Counted from the first letter of the stretch, positions 9,682-18,497 are shown. The stretch is DNA of 42,697 nt from an uncultured Fidelibacterota bacterium (GCA_902602795.1 CACKSF010000007.1:1-42697); one strand, 5' to 3'. Program-made: numbers and translations. The notes: generated by a model not told the origin, from the sequence alone.

Positions 9682-10215
9682 TTGAAAATTAACGTGAACA
9701 AAATTTTTAATATAATTGGATTCCAAGCATCTTGGTGGGGGTGTGTGCTCGGTGTTAAATCTGGCATAATATATTTAGGTCCATTTTTAATGATCGCTTT
9801 TTTGGTAGTACATGTAATTCGTGTTTTGGATAATTACTCTGAGCTAAAGTTAATTATTCTATTTGGATTTGTTGGTACTGTAATTGATACATGCATGGCT
9901 TATTTTGGAATTCTCATTTATAATGGAACATATTTTCCTGATAGCTACATAGCTCCATTGTGGATAACCTCAATGTGGTGCGGTTTTTCTGCAACTATAA
10001 ACCATTCACTTTCATGGCTCCATAATCGTTATCTTGCATCAACTGTCCTTGGAGTGATCTCTGGTCCATTATCTTATTTGGCTGGTGCAAAGTTTGGAGC
10101 CATAGAATTTGATGCCGCTCCAATACTTGCTCTAATAATTATTTCAATTTATTATGGAATTACTGTTCCACTAATGTACTGGGTAAATGAAAAACTTGTA
10201 ATAAGTAGTAATTAA
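9682..10215 (+). CDS. DUF2878 membrane protein
   Basis: This 177-residue protein has about six hydrophobic segments. The N-terminal Q-A-S-W-W-G-C-V and the central PLWITSMWCGFS followed by NHSLSWL are typical of DUF2878, a family of unknown function that often accompanies COG2907/DUF1365/cyclopropane-synthase gene clusters. The frame has no ATG: TTG at 9682 is the most upstream start after the operator, with GTG at 9694 as an alternative. It is the first gene of the lipid-modification operon and overlaps the next gene by one base (TAATG). Its role is probably in the membrane, but no activity is known. Confidence 0.75.
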   Translation: MKINVNKIFNIIGFQASWWGCVLGVKSGIIYLGPFLMIAFLVVHVIRVLDNYSELKLIILFGFVGTVIDTCMAYFGILIYNGTYFPDSYIAPLWITSMWCGFSATINHSLSWLHNRYLASTVLGVISGPLSYLAGAKFGAIEFDAAPILALIIISIYYGITVPLMYWVNEKLVISSN

Positions 10216-10910
10216 TGAAAATATATTATATCATTGGTGTTTCTTTTCTTGTTTTATGTTTAAATCTCCTATTTCCAAGAAATTTAAATGCAAAGCCAAT
10301 GAACCTTTTAAACTCATTGCATGATAATACTGGGTGGGAAGTATTAGATTCTTCATCAAATAATTTAGTAAGTACCAAAGAAATCCAAGAAAGAGATCTG
10401 TTTGCAGTAATGGTAAAAAAAGATATAGAACTACCAAAAAACATACTGCAGAATGTCATTATGGATGTAAATAATTATAAACAGTTTTTAAAAAGTTCGG
10501 ATTCTTTTATTTCAAACGAGATAAAAAGAACGACACATTTTGTGGATGGATATCAATTTATTCCGATCAACATCCCCTTTTTTGATAACAGAGAATACTT
10601 ATTTCGCATGCATCCTAGTGGCTTTAAAGATGATGATAGTATTTCAATCATTCATTGGTATTTGCTTGACCAAAATGAGATTGTAATAGATAAGAAAAAT
10701 CATTCTGCGACATATCTTAGCGATGGAGCAGGACTGTGGATGGCTGAAAAAAAATCAAATAACAAAATATCTCTATCATACCGATTATATATGGATCCAG
10801 GAGGATCTTTGCCAACTTTTTTAATTGATATGATTAATAAAACTTCAGTAGTTAATATTTTTGAGGATGTTATCGCTGAGGCACAAAATAGGTATCTGAA
10901 TAGAAATTAA
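10215..10910 (+). CDS. Exported START/SRPBCC-domain protein
   Basis: Residues 1-26 form a signal peptide (hydrophobic core, then LNAKP). The remaining ~200 residues resemble the START/SRPBCC lipid-binding fold, with the pattern I-M-D-V-N-N-Y-K-Q-F near residue 80, R-E-Y-L-F-R near 130 and a C-terminal amphipathic helix. Such domains bind lipids or other hydrophobic ligands. Location in the periplasm and the neighbouring lipocalin suggest a part in handling modified or damaged lipids. It overlaps the DUF2878 gene by one base. Ligand and activity are unknown. Confidence 0.7.
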   Translation: MKIYYIIGVSFLVLCLNLLFPRNLNAKPMNLLNSLHDNTGWEVLDSSSNNLVSTKEIQERDLFAVMVKKDIELPKNILQNVIMDVNNYKQFLKSSDSFISNEIKRTTHFVDGYQFIPINIPFFDNREYLFRMHPSGFKDDDSISIIHWYLLDQNEIVIDKKNHSATYLSDGAGLWMAEKKSNNKISLSYRLYMDPGGSLPTFLIDMINKTSVVNIFEDVIAEAQNRYLNRN

Positions 10911-10927
10911 TTTAATATTATTATTCT

Positions 10928-11473
10928 ATGGTTTTTAAATTTTATATTATCATTTTGCTATCCATTACACTTACTAATTGCAATGATAGATCTGATTTTA
11001 AAAGTACAGAAATAATGAAAACAGTAAATTACGTTGATTTAGAAAAATACATGGGGGACTGGTATGTCATTGCAAATATTCCAACTTTTATTGAAAAAAA
11101 TGCTACAAATGCAATAGAGTCCTATAAGCTTTCTAGCGATGGAATAATTCATACCACTTTTTCTTTTTACAAAGGATCTCCTGAAGGTGAAAAAAAAATA
11201 TATCGCCCAAAAGGTTTTGTATTCAATACAGAAACCAACGCTGAGTGGAGAATGCAATTTCTTTGGCCTTTTAAATTGCCTTTTTTAATTATTGAGTTAG
11301 ATGAAGATTATAGTTACACTGTTATTGGTTATCCATCTAAAAAGTATGTATGGATCATGGCTCGAGATCCGCAGATGGAAGAAAAACGTTATAATCTGAT
11401 TTTAGATAATTTATCTAAAATTGGATACGATATTTCTTTGATACAAAAAGTGCCTCAAATATGGTCCAAATAA
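10928..11473 (+). CDS. Blc-type bacterial lipocalin (lipoprotein)
   Basis: This 181-residue lipocalin has an N-terminal lipoprotein signal with a likely lipid-attached Cys18 (TLTNC). The lipocalin G-x-W signature is G43-D-W45 (MGDWYVIANIP), and a C-terminal segment VWIMARDPQMEEK matches the conserved R/P region of Blc. E. coli Blc binds lysophospholipids and fatty acids at the outer membrane under stress. It sits between the START protein and the COG2907 flavoprotein, an arrangement that fits a membrane-lipid repair or transport role. Confidence 0.88.
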   Translation: MVFKFYIIILLSITLTNCNDRSDFKSTEIMKTVNYVDLEKYMGDWYVIANIPTFIEKNATNAIESYKLSSDGIIHTTFSFYKGSPEGEKKIYRPKGFVFNTETNAEWRMQFLWPFKLPFLIIELDEDYSYTVIGYPSKKYVWIMARDPQMEEKRYNLILDNLSKIGYDISLIQKVPQIWSK

Positions 11474-11494
11474 GTTTTTTAGATTAATGAAAAA

Positions 11495-12742
11495 ATGAAA
11501 ATTGCAATTATTGGATCAGGAATTTCTGGGCTTACAGCATCTTATCTTTTGAATCGTAAGCATGATATTACTCTTTTTGAAAAAAATGATTATATAGGAG
11601 GCCATACTCATACTCATGAAATTGAAAACGATAACAAAACTTGGAGTGTTGATTCTGGTTTTATTGTTTATAATGAAAGAACATATCCAAATTTTATAAA
11701 ACTTCTTGATATTCTAGGTGTCGAGAGGCAGGTGACTCGGATGGGTTTTAGCGTTAAATCGCCCAGTAAAAATTTAGAGTATGCGGGACATTCGTTAAAT
11801 GGATTGTTTGCTCAACGATCGAACCTGTTTAGTCCTTCCTTTTTTCGGATGCTAGGAGGCATGAAAAGATTCAATAAAGAGGCCAGGAAAGACCTGCCAA
11901 GTTTAAATAAGAACTTGACCTTGGGAGAATACTTGCTCAAAAACCATTACTCTGAAGAATTTATTGATAATTACATAATTCCAATTGGAGCTGCAATTTG
12001 GTCCACAAAGCCATCTAGTATGTTAAATATTCCAGCTATTTTTTTTATAAGATTTTTTGAAAATCATGGCCTTTTACAAATTTTAGACAGACCTAAATGG
12101 TGGGTAATAAAAGGTGGCTCCAAGCAATATGTGAAAAAAATCATTTCTGGATTTGAGAAAAATATAAGATTATCAACTCCTGTTCATAGTGTAATTCGAA
12201 AAGAAAAATCGGTAATGATAAAATTTGGCGTAGATATGTCAGAAGAAAAATTTGACGCCGTTGTGATGGCTACTCATAGTAATCAGGCTTTGAGATTATT
12301 GGAGCAACCCACTGATAAAGAAAAAGAAATTTTAAGCTTGCTTCCTTATCAGCGAAATGATGCTGTCTTGCATCATGACCATTCGATCTTGCCAACAAGA
12401 AAATCTGCTTGGTCTAGTTGGAATTATTTATTAGATGCTAGAAAAGAAGATCCTGTTGCTTTAACCTACAATATGAATATTTTGCAAGGCCTTAACTCTT
12501 CAAAAACTTTTTGTGTTACTTTAAATAGTTCTGAAATGATTAATAAAAACAAAATTATTAAAAATCTCAGTTATGAGCATCCTCTTTTTACAAAAGAAGG
12601 CGTAAACGCGCAAAAGCGTAAAAGAGAAATAAGTGGACAAAATAACACCTTTTATTGTGGTGCATATTGGCACAACGGATTTCATGAGGATGGTGTGGTT
12701 AGTGCATTAGATGTATGTAGCCAGTTTGGGGAAACTTTATGA
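11495..12742 (+). CDS. COG2907 FAD-dependent oxidoreductase (amine-oxidase-like)
   Basis: This 415-residue flavoprotein has the dinucleotide-binding motif G-S-G-I-S-G at residues 7-12 and the following E-K-N-D-Y-I-G-G-H. Its C-terminal FAD segment (YCGAYWHNGFHEDGVVSA) is characteristic of COG2907. Genes of this family sit beside DUF1365 and cyclopropane-synthase homologs in many bacteria and, in Rhodobacter sphaeroides, belong to the singlet-oxygen (sigma-E/ChrR) response. They take part in methylated/furan fatty-acid formation there. The gene ends in an ATGA overlap with the DUF1365 gene, so the pair is translationally coupled. The exact reaction here is not proven. Confidence 0.85.
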   Translation: MKIAIIGSGISGLTASYLLNRKHDITLFEKNDYIGGHTHTHEIENDNKTWSVDSGFIVYNERTYPNFIKLLDILGVERQVTRMGFSVKSPSKNLEYAGHSLNGLFAQRSNLFSPSFFRMLGGMKRFNKEARKDLPSLNKNLTLGEYLLKNHYSEEFIDNYIIPIGAAIWSTKPSSMLNIPAIFFIRFFENHGLLQILDRPKWWVIKGGSKQYVKKIISGFEKNIRLSTPVHSVIRKEKSVMIKFGVDMSEEKFDAVVMATHSNQALRLLEQPTDKEKEILSLLPYQRNDAVLHHDHSILPTRKSAWSSWNYLLDARKEDPVALTYNMNILQGLNSSKTFCVTLNSSEMINKNKIIKNLSYEHPLFTKEGVNAQKRKREISGQNNTFYCGAYWHNGFHEDGVVSALDVCSQFGETL

Positions 12743-13512
12743 GCTTATCAAAAAAAAATTATTTATATACTGGAGTAGTAGGGCACAGAAGGTTTACGCC
12801 CTTTAACCACTTTTTCAAATATCCCTTATTTATGGCATATATTGATCTAAACACAGTAAATAGTTTTTTAAAAAAATCTTGGTTTTGGAATGTTAATAAA
12901 AAAGCATTGGTATCATTTCATAGAGAAGACTATCACGGAGATCCGAAGAAAGATTTATCTGAATCCGTTCGCGATACTGTTTATAAAACTATTGGATTGG
13001 AAGTCAAGGGACCTATTAGATTACTTACCCATTTGAGATATTTTGGCTATTGTTTTAACCCAGTAAGTTTCTACTATTGTTTTGATAAGAATGATTTAAA
13101 AGTTGAAGCAGTTTTAGCAGAGGTGACAAATACTCCTTGGAAAGAGAGACATGCTTATGTCCTAGAGAATCAGAGTGATGATAAAAAAATAAAATCAAAC
13201 TTTAAAAAGCAATTCCATGTCAGCCCATTTTGGGGGATGGACCATGAGTACGAGTGGTTATTTTCAGAACCACAAAGTAAACTAAATGTGAATATGATAA
13301 ATTTTAAAGCAGAAAAAAAAGTGTTTGATGCTACCCTAGATATGGTTCGCAATCCATTTACTGTTAAAGAATTGTTAAAACAAGTTTTGAAGTTCCCATT
13401 TATAACCTCTTTCGTAGTACTTCGCATACACATGGAAGCCTTCAAGCTCTGGATAAAAAGAGCGCCATTTTTTGTTCATCCGGATAAACTGAAAGGAATA
13501 AGTAAGACATAA
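12739..13512 (+). CDS. DUF1365 protein
   Basis: This 257-residue protein carries the family signature G-Y-C-F-N-P-V-S-F-Y-Y near residue 110 and the N-terminal VVGHRRFTPFNHFFKYPLF. DUF1365 is nearly always found with COG2907 flavoproteins and cyclopropane-synthase-family methyltransferases and has been linked to fatty-acyl modification. It overlaps the upstream gene by four bases and precedes the first methyltransferase by five bases. It is not a classical enzyme family, and its catalytic residues cannot be named from sequence alone. Confidence 0.88.
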   Translation: MSLSKKNYLYTGVVGHRRFTPFNHFFKYPLFMAYIDLNTVNSFLKKSWFWNVNKKALVSFHREDYHGDPKKDLSESVRDTVYKTIGLEVKGPIRLLTHLRYFGYCFNPVSFYYCFDKNDLKVEAVLAEVTNTPWKERHAYVLENQSDDKKIKSNFKKQFHVSPFWGMDHEYEWLFSEPQSKLNVNMINFKAEKKVFDATLDMVRNPFTVKELLKQVLKFPFITSFVVLRIHMEAFKLWIKRAPFFVHPDKLKGISKT

Positions 13513-13517
13513 TAGAA

Positions 13518-14777
13518 ATGAAAGTAAATCAATTAGCAGACCAGGTCCCAAGTTCGAAAAATAGTTCGTTTCTTTCTTCAATATTCAAAAAAGGTGTGAT
13601 GAATAAATTTAAGCATCTTCGATATGGATCAATTGAAATACTTGATGGAGATGAAATACTTTTATTTGGTGATTCTGAATCAGATGATAAGGTTACTGTA
13701 ACTATTCATTCTAATGAATTTTATGTTTTTTTAGGAAGTGGTGGAGTAACTGGGGTAGCAGAGGCGTATATGGCAGGATATTGGACAGCAGATAATCTTG
13801 TGCTTTTGCTTCAAATTGTTTTAAAAAATAAAAAAATATTTTTATCCTTAGATTCTGGTTTTGCAAAATTAATAAACCCAATAAATAAATTTATTCATTG
13901 GAGGAAGCAAAACACACTGAAGGGAAGTAAGCAAAATATCTTAGCGCATTATGACTTAAGTAATGATTTTTACAAGTTATGGCTAGATCCCACAATGACA
14001 TATTCATGTGGATATTTCCAGGATAATTCGGTTTCACTAGAACAAGCTTCAATAGAAAAAATTGATAGGATATGTAGAAAATTAAAGCTAAATAAAAATG
14101 ATCACATTTTAGAAATCGGCACTGGATGGGGAAGTTTTTCATTACACGCTGCAAAACAATATGGTTGCACTATTGATACAGTTACTATTTCAGATGCTCA
14201 ATATGAATATGCAAGCAAAAAAATTGAAAGTTCCGGTTTAGATTCTCAAATAAATATTTTCAATAAAGATTATAGAAAAATAGAAGGTAAGTACGATAAA
14301 ATTGTTTCTATTGAAATGATAGAAGCTGTTGGATATCAATTTATTCCACAATATTTTTCAAAAATATCTTCATTACTTAAAGAAGATGGTCTTGTCGCAA
14401 TTCAAGGTATTACCTATAATGATCAAAATTTTGAGCAATATAAAAATTCAGTAGACTTTATAAAAAAATATATTTTCCCAGGATCTTGTTTAGTATCGGT
14501 AGCACAAATCTCTGATGTAATTAAAGAATATACAGATTTAGCCATTGTGGATATGGAGGATATAACAAAGCACTATGCTGAAACCTTGAACCGATGGAAA
14601 GTGAATTTTATGAAAGTAATCCCAGAAGTTAAGAAGATGGGTTTTTCTGAAGCATTTATCAAAATGTGGGAATTTTATTTTGTATTTTGTGAGGCAGGAT
14701 TTTTAGAAAGGAACATAGGCGATGTTCAACTAGTTTTTTCAAAATCAGGTGCTCGAGATATTGATATAAGGTATTAG
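13518..14777 (+). CDS. Cyclopropane-fatty-acid-synthase-family methyltransferase, long form
   Basis: This 419-residue SAM-dependent enzyme has an N-terminal lipid-binding domain (~1-130) and a methyltransferase domain with the SAM loop E-I-G-T-G-W-G near residue 200. By eye alignment to E. coli Cfa, the bicarbonate-site Cys139 is Cys164 (TYSCGYF) and Glu239 is Glu269 (MIEAVG), while His266 is replaced by Gln296 (AIQGIT). The family transfers a methyl group from SAM to the double bond of phospholipid acyl chains. The EAVG/Q form is typical of homologs clustered with DUF1365, some of which (UfaM-like) make a methylated alkene rather than a ring. It is the likely first step of the operon's pathway. 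Confidence 0.85.
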   Translation: MKVNQLADQVPSSKNSSFLSSIFKKGVMNKFKHLRYGSIEILDGDEILLFGDSESDDKVTVTIHSNEFYVFLGSGGVTGVAEAYMAGYWTADNLVLLLQIVLKNKKIFLSLDSGFAKLINPINKFIHWRKQNTLKGSKQNILAHYDLSNDFYKLWLDPTMTYSCGYFQDNSVSLEQASIEKIDRICRKLKLNKNDHILEIGTGWGSFSLHAAKQYGCTIDTVTISDAQYEYASKKIESSGLDSQINIFNKDYRKIEGKYDKIVSIEMIEAVGYQFIPQYFSKISSLLKEDGLVAIQGITYNDQNFEQYKNSVDFIKKYIFPGSCLVSVAQISDVIKEYTDLAIVDMEDITKHYAETLNRWKVNFMKVIPEVKKMGFSEAFIKMWEFYFVFCEAGFLERNIGDVQLVFSKSGARDIDIRY

Positions 14778-14779
14778 AA

Positions 14780-15814
14780 ATGATTAGTTTTTTAATTCGA
14801 CTGGCTGAAAAAGGATTTTTGCCTGATTTTTTTATAAGAATTGGTATAAAACGATTATCTAAGGTCAGACTTGATTTTGCAAAAAATTCTTCACCTGATG
14901 AAATTGAAAAAAGACACGATGATTGGGTGCAGGGCATGAAAAAAAGTCCAATAGCATTGGTTCCTGAAAAAGCAAATGAGCAGCATTATGAAGTCCCTCC
15001 AAAATTCTTTGAGGTTGTATTAGGTTCAAATCTCAAATATAGTTCCGGTTATTGGCCTGAAGGTATTTTTTCTCTCAATGACTCCGAAACCGCTATGTTA
15101 AAACTAAGTTGTGAGAGAGCAGAAATAAAGGATGGTCATAGCATTCTTGAGTTAGGATGTGGGTGGGGATCTTTGACTTGCTACATGGCTAAAAACTTTC
15201 CAAAAAGTAAAATTACCGCGGTAAGTAATTCAAAAGATCAGAAGTTATTTATCGAAAATAGGTGTAAGAAAGATGGACTTCATAATATCTCAGTAACTAC
15301 CGCAGATATGAATGATTTTTCTATTGATTCGGAACATGATCGTGTTGTCTCAATTGAGATGTTCGAGCATATGAGAAACTATAAGAAACTTTTAGAGAAA
15401 GTTTCTTCTTTTCTCAAAAAAGACGGAAAACTTTTTATTCATATCTTCTCTCATGAGTTTCTTGTTTATCCATTTGAAGACAATAATGAAGGTGATTGGA
15501 TGGCTAGAGAGTTTTTTAGCGGAGGTATGATGCCTTCACATCAGCTTTTACTTTACTTCCAAGATAATTTATCTATTGAATCTACTTGGAGGTTGTCCGG
15601 TACCCATTACGAAAAAACATCCCTAGCATGGTTAAAAAATATGGATAGGAATCGAAGTTCTATATTAGAAATATTTGAGAAAACTTATGGTGTGGAGAAT
15701 GCGAGTATTTGGTTCCAAAGATGGAGGATATTTTTCATGTCTTGTGAAAAATTATTTGGATACAATAGTGGTAGGGAATGGGGAGTTTCTCACTACAGGT
15801 TTGTTAAGAGGTGA
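14780..15814 (+). CDS. Cyclopropane-synthase-family methyltransferase, short form
   Basis: This second SAM methyltransferase of the same superfamily has 344 residues and resembles the shorter, coclaurine-N-methyltransferase-like branch. The SAM loop is E-L-G-C-G-W-G near residue 125. Compared with E. coli Cfa, the active-site Glu (Glu196, MFEHM) and His (His221, FIHIFSH) are present, but the Cys is a Ser (Ser89, YSSGYW). That is the opposite pattern to its neighbour two bases upstream. The substrate could be an acyl chain or another small acceptor. Placement between the long form and a desaturase argues for lipid work. Confidence 0.8.
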   Translation: MISFLIRLAEKGFLPDFFIRIGIKRLSKVRLDFAKNSSPDEIEKRHDDWVQGMKKSPIALVPEKANEQHYEVPPKFFEVVLGSNLKYSSGYWPEGIFSLNDSETAMLKLSCERAEIKDGHSILELGCGWGSLTCYMAKNFPKSKITAVSNSKDQKLFIENRCKKDGLHNISVTTADMNDFSIDSEHDRVVSIEMFEHMRNYKKLLEKVSSFLKKDGKLFIHIFSHEFLVYPFEDNNEGDWMAREFFSGGMMPSHQLLLYFQDNLSIESTWRLSGTHYEKTSLAWLKNMDRNRSSILEIFEKTYGVENASIWFQRWRIFFMSCEKLFGYNSGREWGVSHYRFVKR

Positions 15815-15822
15815 CTTAGGTA

Positions 15823-16539
15823 ATGATTATATTTTTTGCATTGATTTTACATTGGTATTTATCATTATTTTTCCAGACTATTTTTTTACATAGATATGCT
15901 TCCCATAATATGTTTAAAATGACACCATTTGTAGAGAAAGTATTTTATTTTTTAACATTTCTTTTTCAAGGTTCTTCATTTTTGCATCCTGCGGCATATG
16001 GCGTTATGCACAAGAAACATCATGCACATACTGATACACCTAATGATCCTCATTCGCCTGTTCATATTAAAAATATTATCTCATTTAATCTCGCAACTGT
16101 TGTGGAGTACAGAAAGCTTGTTAATGATTTTGCAGAAGGTAAAAGAAACGATTCTACCGTTCCTAGGTGGGAAATAATGGAAAAAATCGCTGAGTCCTTA
16201 ATCACCCGAGCAGCATTTATTTTAATTTATTTTTTATTTTATTACCATTTTTCAACAGCAAATTGGCAATATATATTTTTGCCCATTCACATAATGATGG
16301 GTCCAATACATGGATTTATTGTTAATTGGTTTGGTCATAAGAGTGGTTACCGGAATTTTGATTCTCTCAACGACAACTCTAAAAATACTCTTCCATTAGA
16401 TTTTTTGATGATGGGCGAATTATATCAAAACAATCACCATTACAAACCTAACAATATAAATTTTGCTGTAAAATGGTATGAATATGATTTTGGATTTTTG
16501 GCTACTCAATTTTTAAAAAGAATGAGAATCATTTATTAA
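15823..16539 (+). CDS. Membrane fatty-acid desaturase
   Basis: This 238-residue membrane protein has the histidine boxes of acyl-CoA/acyl-lipid desaturases: H23-R-Y-A-S-H28, H63-K-K-H-H67 (HKKHHAHTD), then N-W-F-G-H-K near residue 170 and the final N-N-H-H near 205. These bind a diiron centre that uses O2 to introduce a double bond. It is short for the family, but all boxes are present. In this operon it could supply the second double bond needed between methylation and further oxidation of the acyl chain, which is an inference. Confidence 0.88.
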   Translation: MIIFFALILHWYLSLFFQTIFLHRYASHNMFKMTPFVEKVFYFLTFLFQGSSFLHPAAYGVMHKKHHAHTDTPNDPHSPVHIKNIISFNLATVVEYRKLVNDFAEGKRNDSTVPRWEIMEKIAESLITRAAFILIYFLFYYHFSTANWQYIFLPIHIMMGPIHGFIVNWFGHKSGYRNFDSLNDNSKNTLPLDFLMMGELYQNNHHYKPNNINFAVKWYEYDFGFLATQFLKRMRIIY

Positions 16540-16541
16540 AT

Positions 16542-17423
16542 ATGACATCTAAGGTCAAAGATTATATCAATGTTTTCATTATCCTATCTTTCGCTTGGAT
16601 TATTGCTTTAGGAGGAGGATATGAGTCATTATCGTATAATGGATTCCCAATTTTAATTATTTGTATGGTTACTAGTTTCTTGGTTCATTGGATAATTTTC
16701 ATCCCTTCATTTTTGGCAAAAACAGAAAAATTTTATGATATTACAGGAACGGTTGCTTATTTGGTTACGCTTTACATCGCTACTTCATTAACGTCGTATT
16801 CATCCGGTGAAAGTTTAGAAATTAGGACAAAAATTATCATTGGGATGGTATCTTTTTGGGCAATTCGATTGGGAGTTTTCCTTTTTATTAGAGTTTTAAG
16901 AGTGGGTGAAGATCGTCGATTTCGTGAGGCAAAGAAGTCTTTTTCAAAATATCTTGTTTGGTGGACTATGTCTGGCCTTTGGGTTTTCCTTACAACGGCA
17001 AATGCCTTAACACTTATTATTAACAATAAAAAATTGGATAATAATTTTCTTTTTTATTTTGGAGTTATAATTTGGATCATTGGAATTGTATTTGAAATTG
17101 TAGCAGATGAACAAAAGAGGAAATTTCGAATAGATAAGAGTAATAAAGGGACTTTTATTTGTTCTGGCTTATGGAGTATCTCTAGGCACCCTAACTATTT
17201 CGGTGAGATCATACTTTGGATAGGAATCGCGCTCGTTTCTCTTCCAACTCTCCATGGTTTTCAATATATAACCCTTATTTCTCCAATTTTTATTTATTTT
17301 TTGTTGACCAGGATTAGTGGTGTAAATCTATTAGAAGAAAGTGCTGATAAAAAGTGGGGTGATTTACCTGAATATATAAAATATAAAAAAAGAACGCCTG
17401 TTCTTATTCCTTTCGTCAAATGA
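16542..17423 (+). CDS. DUF1295 / steroid 5-alpha-reductase-like membrane protein
   Basis: This 293-residue protein with about eight membrane helices ends in the motif region S-R-H-P-N-Y-F-G-E near residue 215. That is the conserved NADPH-binding and active region of DUF1295 and steroid 5-alpha-reductase or isoprenylcysteine methyltransferase-like enzymes. DUF1295 genes often accompany cyclopropane-synthase clusters and are thought to reduce acyl or sterol-type double bonds. It starts two bases after the desaturase stop and belongs to the same operon. Confidence 0.82.
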   Translation: MTSKVKDYINVFIILSFAWIIALGGGYESLSYNGFPILIICMVTSFLVHWIIFIPSFLAKTEKFYDITGTVAYLVTLYIATSLTSYSSGESLEIRTKIIIGMVSFWAIRLGVFLFIRVLRVGEDRRFREAKKSFSKYLVWWTMSGLWVFLTTANALTLIINNKKLDNNFLFYFGVIIWIIGIVFEIVADEQKRKFRIDKSNKGTFICSGLWSISRHPNYFGEIILWIGIALVSLPTLHGFQYITLISPIFIYFLLTRISGVNLLEESADKKWGDLPEYIKYKKRTPVLIPFVK

Positions 17424-17439
17424 GTAAAGGGAGTATGTT

Positions 17440-18012
17440 TTGCAAAAGCTTATTAAAATATTTTGGTTGTTTTTAATAACAATTTTTAATCTAATTATGG
17501 CAATTGAAACACCCGATTATAATTTATTGGATAGTCAAGGAAGGTTTGAACTAAGAGAGTATAAATCTTTTTTGGTAGCAAAGACTACTGTTGAAAATGA
17601 TTATAAAGAAGCTACGGTAGCAGGTTTCAGGAAAATTGCTAATTATATTTTTGGAGGAAATGAAAGCCAATTAAGTATAGCAATGACCGCTCCCGTGATT
17701 GCAAATGTGCCCAATGAGAGAGACATTTATGACATTGTTTTCGTTATGCCCAAAAAACATACTTTATCATCATTACCCACTCCTAATGATAATCAAGTTA
17801 AAATAGAGACTCATAATCTAGGAAAAACTGCAGTGGTAAAATTTGGTGGTTGGGCAACTAAATCTAGAACGAAATACTATAAAAAACAGCTTGAGAAATA
17901 TTTAAGGAATAATGCATATATTGGCAAAGGTGATTTTTTAGTAGCTCAATATAACAGTCCTTGGGCACTACCACCATTTCGAAGAAATGAAGTACTTATA
18001 GCTATAGAATAG
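17440..18012 (+). CDS. SOUL-type heme-binding protein, exported
   Basis: This 190-residue protein has a hydrophobic N-terminus (residues 1-20, a signal or anchor) and a SOUL/HBP fold: FELREY near residue 37, SIAMTAPV near 80 and the C-terminal AQYNSPWALPPFRRNEV. SOUL proteins bind heme or tetrapyrroles. The start is TTG at 17440, six bases after a strong AGGGAG. An ATG at 17435 is out of frame and gives only a 13-codon peptide. It ends the lipid operon: its TAG at 18012 is followed at once by the next operator-like repeat. A tetrapyrrole binder fits a photosensitiser-control role. Confidence 0.85.
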   Translation: MQKLIKIFWLFLITIFNLIMAIETPDYNLLDSQGRFELREYKSFLVAKTTVENDYKEATVAGFRKIANYIFGGNESQLSIAMTAPVIANVPNERDIYDIVFVMPKKHTLSSLPTPNDNQVKIETHNLGKTAVVKFGGWATKSRTKYYKKQLEKYLRNNAYIGKGDFLVAQYNSPWALPPFRRNEVLIAIE

Positions 18013-18016
18013 ATAA

Positions 18017-18045
18017 AACGCTTAAAACGCTCAAAACGGTCAAAA
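18017..18045 (+). promoter_or_regulatory. Putative operator: three tandem 9-bp repeats (site 2)
   Basis: Three consecutive 9-mers begin at 18019, 18028 and 18037: CGCTTAAAA, CGCTCAAAA and CGGTCAAAA. They lie between the SOUL gene and the DoxX-like gene, 58 bp before the latter's ATG. A TTGAAT at 18067 and TACAAT at 18088, 15 bp apart, could be a promoter just downstream. This is the longest copy of the element shared by the four transcription units. Binding by the LitR-like protein is inferred, not shown. Confidence 0.62.
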
Positions 18046-18102
18046 ATAGGTTGTAGTTTAATTTTTTGAATAATAGATTTAAATAGTTACAATAGTTAAT
18101 CA

Positions 18103-18444
18103 ATGGATTCTTATTTAGCCAATATCGTAGAAGCTTTAAAAATTATATCAAGCGTAGCAATTTTTTTTGTGTGGGTTGTTAGGTATGATAATATTAGAAA
18201 AGAGTTTGTTGAATATAATCTTCCATCATGGGTACGTGATCTTGTGGGGATCTTAAAATTATCATTCGCTACGATGTTACAGTTCCCTAATGAAGAACTT
18301 GTTAAGATTGGAGCCCTGGGTATTAGTGCGTTAATGCTTGGAGCTGTAGTAACACATTTGAGATTAAAGAGTAATTTTAGGAGATACATTGCTTCGGTAG
18401 CAATGTTGTCTATAAGTGTCTTTATTCTTCTTCAGATCCTGTAA
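18103..18444 (+). CDS. Small DoxX-like membrane protein
   Basis: This 113-residue protein has four hydrophobic segments and the pattern VRYDNIRKEF, LVGILKLSFA and GAVVTHLRLKS, reminiscent of the DoxX-like family of small membrane proteins. The function is unknown. It is the first gene after the triple operator-like repeat and starts a short unit with an SRPBCC protein and an exported protein. An assignment only to an uncharacterised DoxX-like membrane protein is justified. Confidence 0.65.
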   Translation: MDSYLANIVEALKIISSVAIFFVWVVRYDNIRKEFVEYNLPSWVRDLVGILKLSFATMLQFPNEELVKIGALGISALMLGAVVTHLRLKSNFRRYIASVAMLSISVFILLQIL

Positions 18445-18497
18445 TATAATTAAAGTAATACATAATTAGATCTGATAATTTTTTTAAAATTAATATT

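Noticed and set aside
17435-17476. Small upstream ORF starting at ATG 17435 before the SOUL gene
   Set aside because: It encodes only 13 residues, is out of frame with the SOUL protein, and the AGGGAG spacing fits the TTG at 17440 better. It is likely incidental.
9682-18012. ChrR/sigma-E (singlet-oxygen) control as in Rhodobacter
   Set aside because: No ECF sigma factor or ChrR gene is present, and I see no TGATC-type ECF promoter in front of the operon. The LitR-like gene and the CGCTCAAAA sites are the better local candidates.
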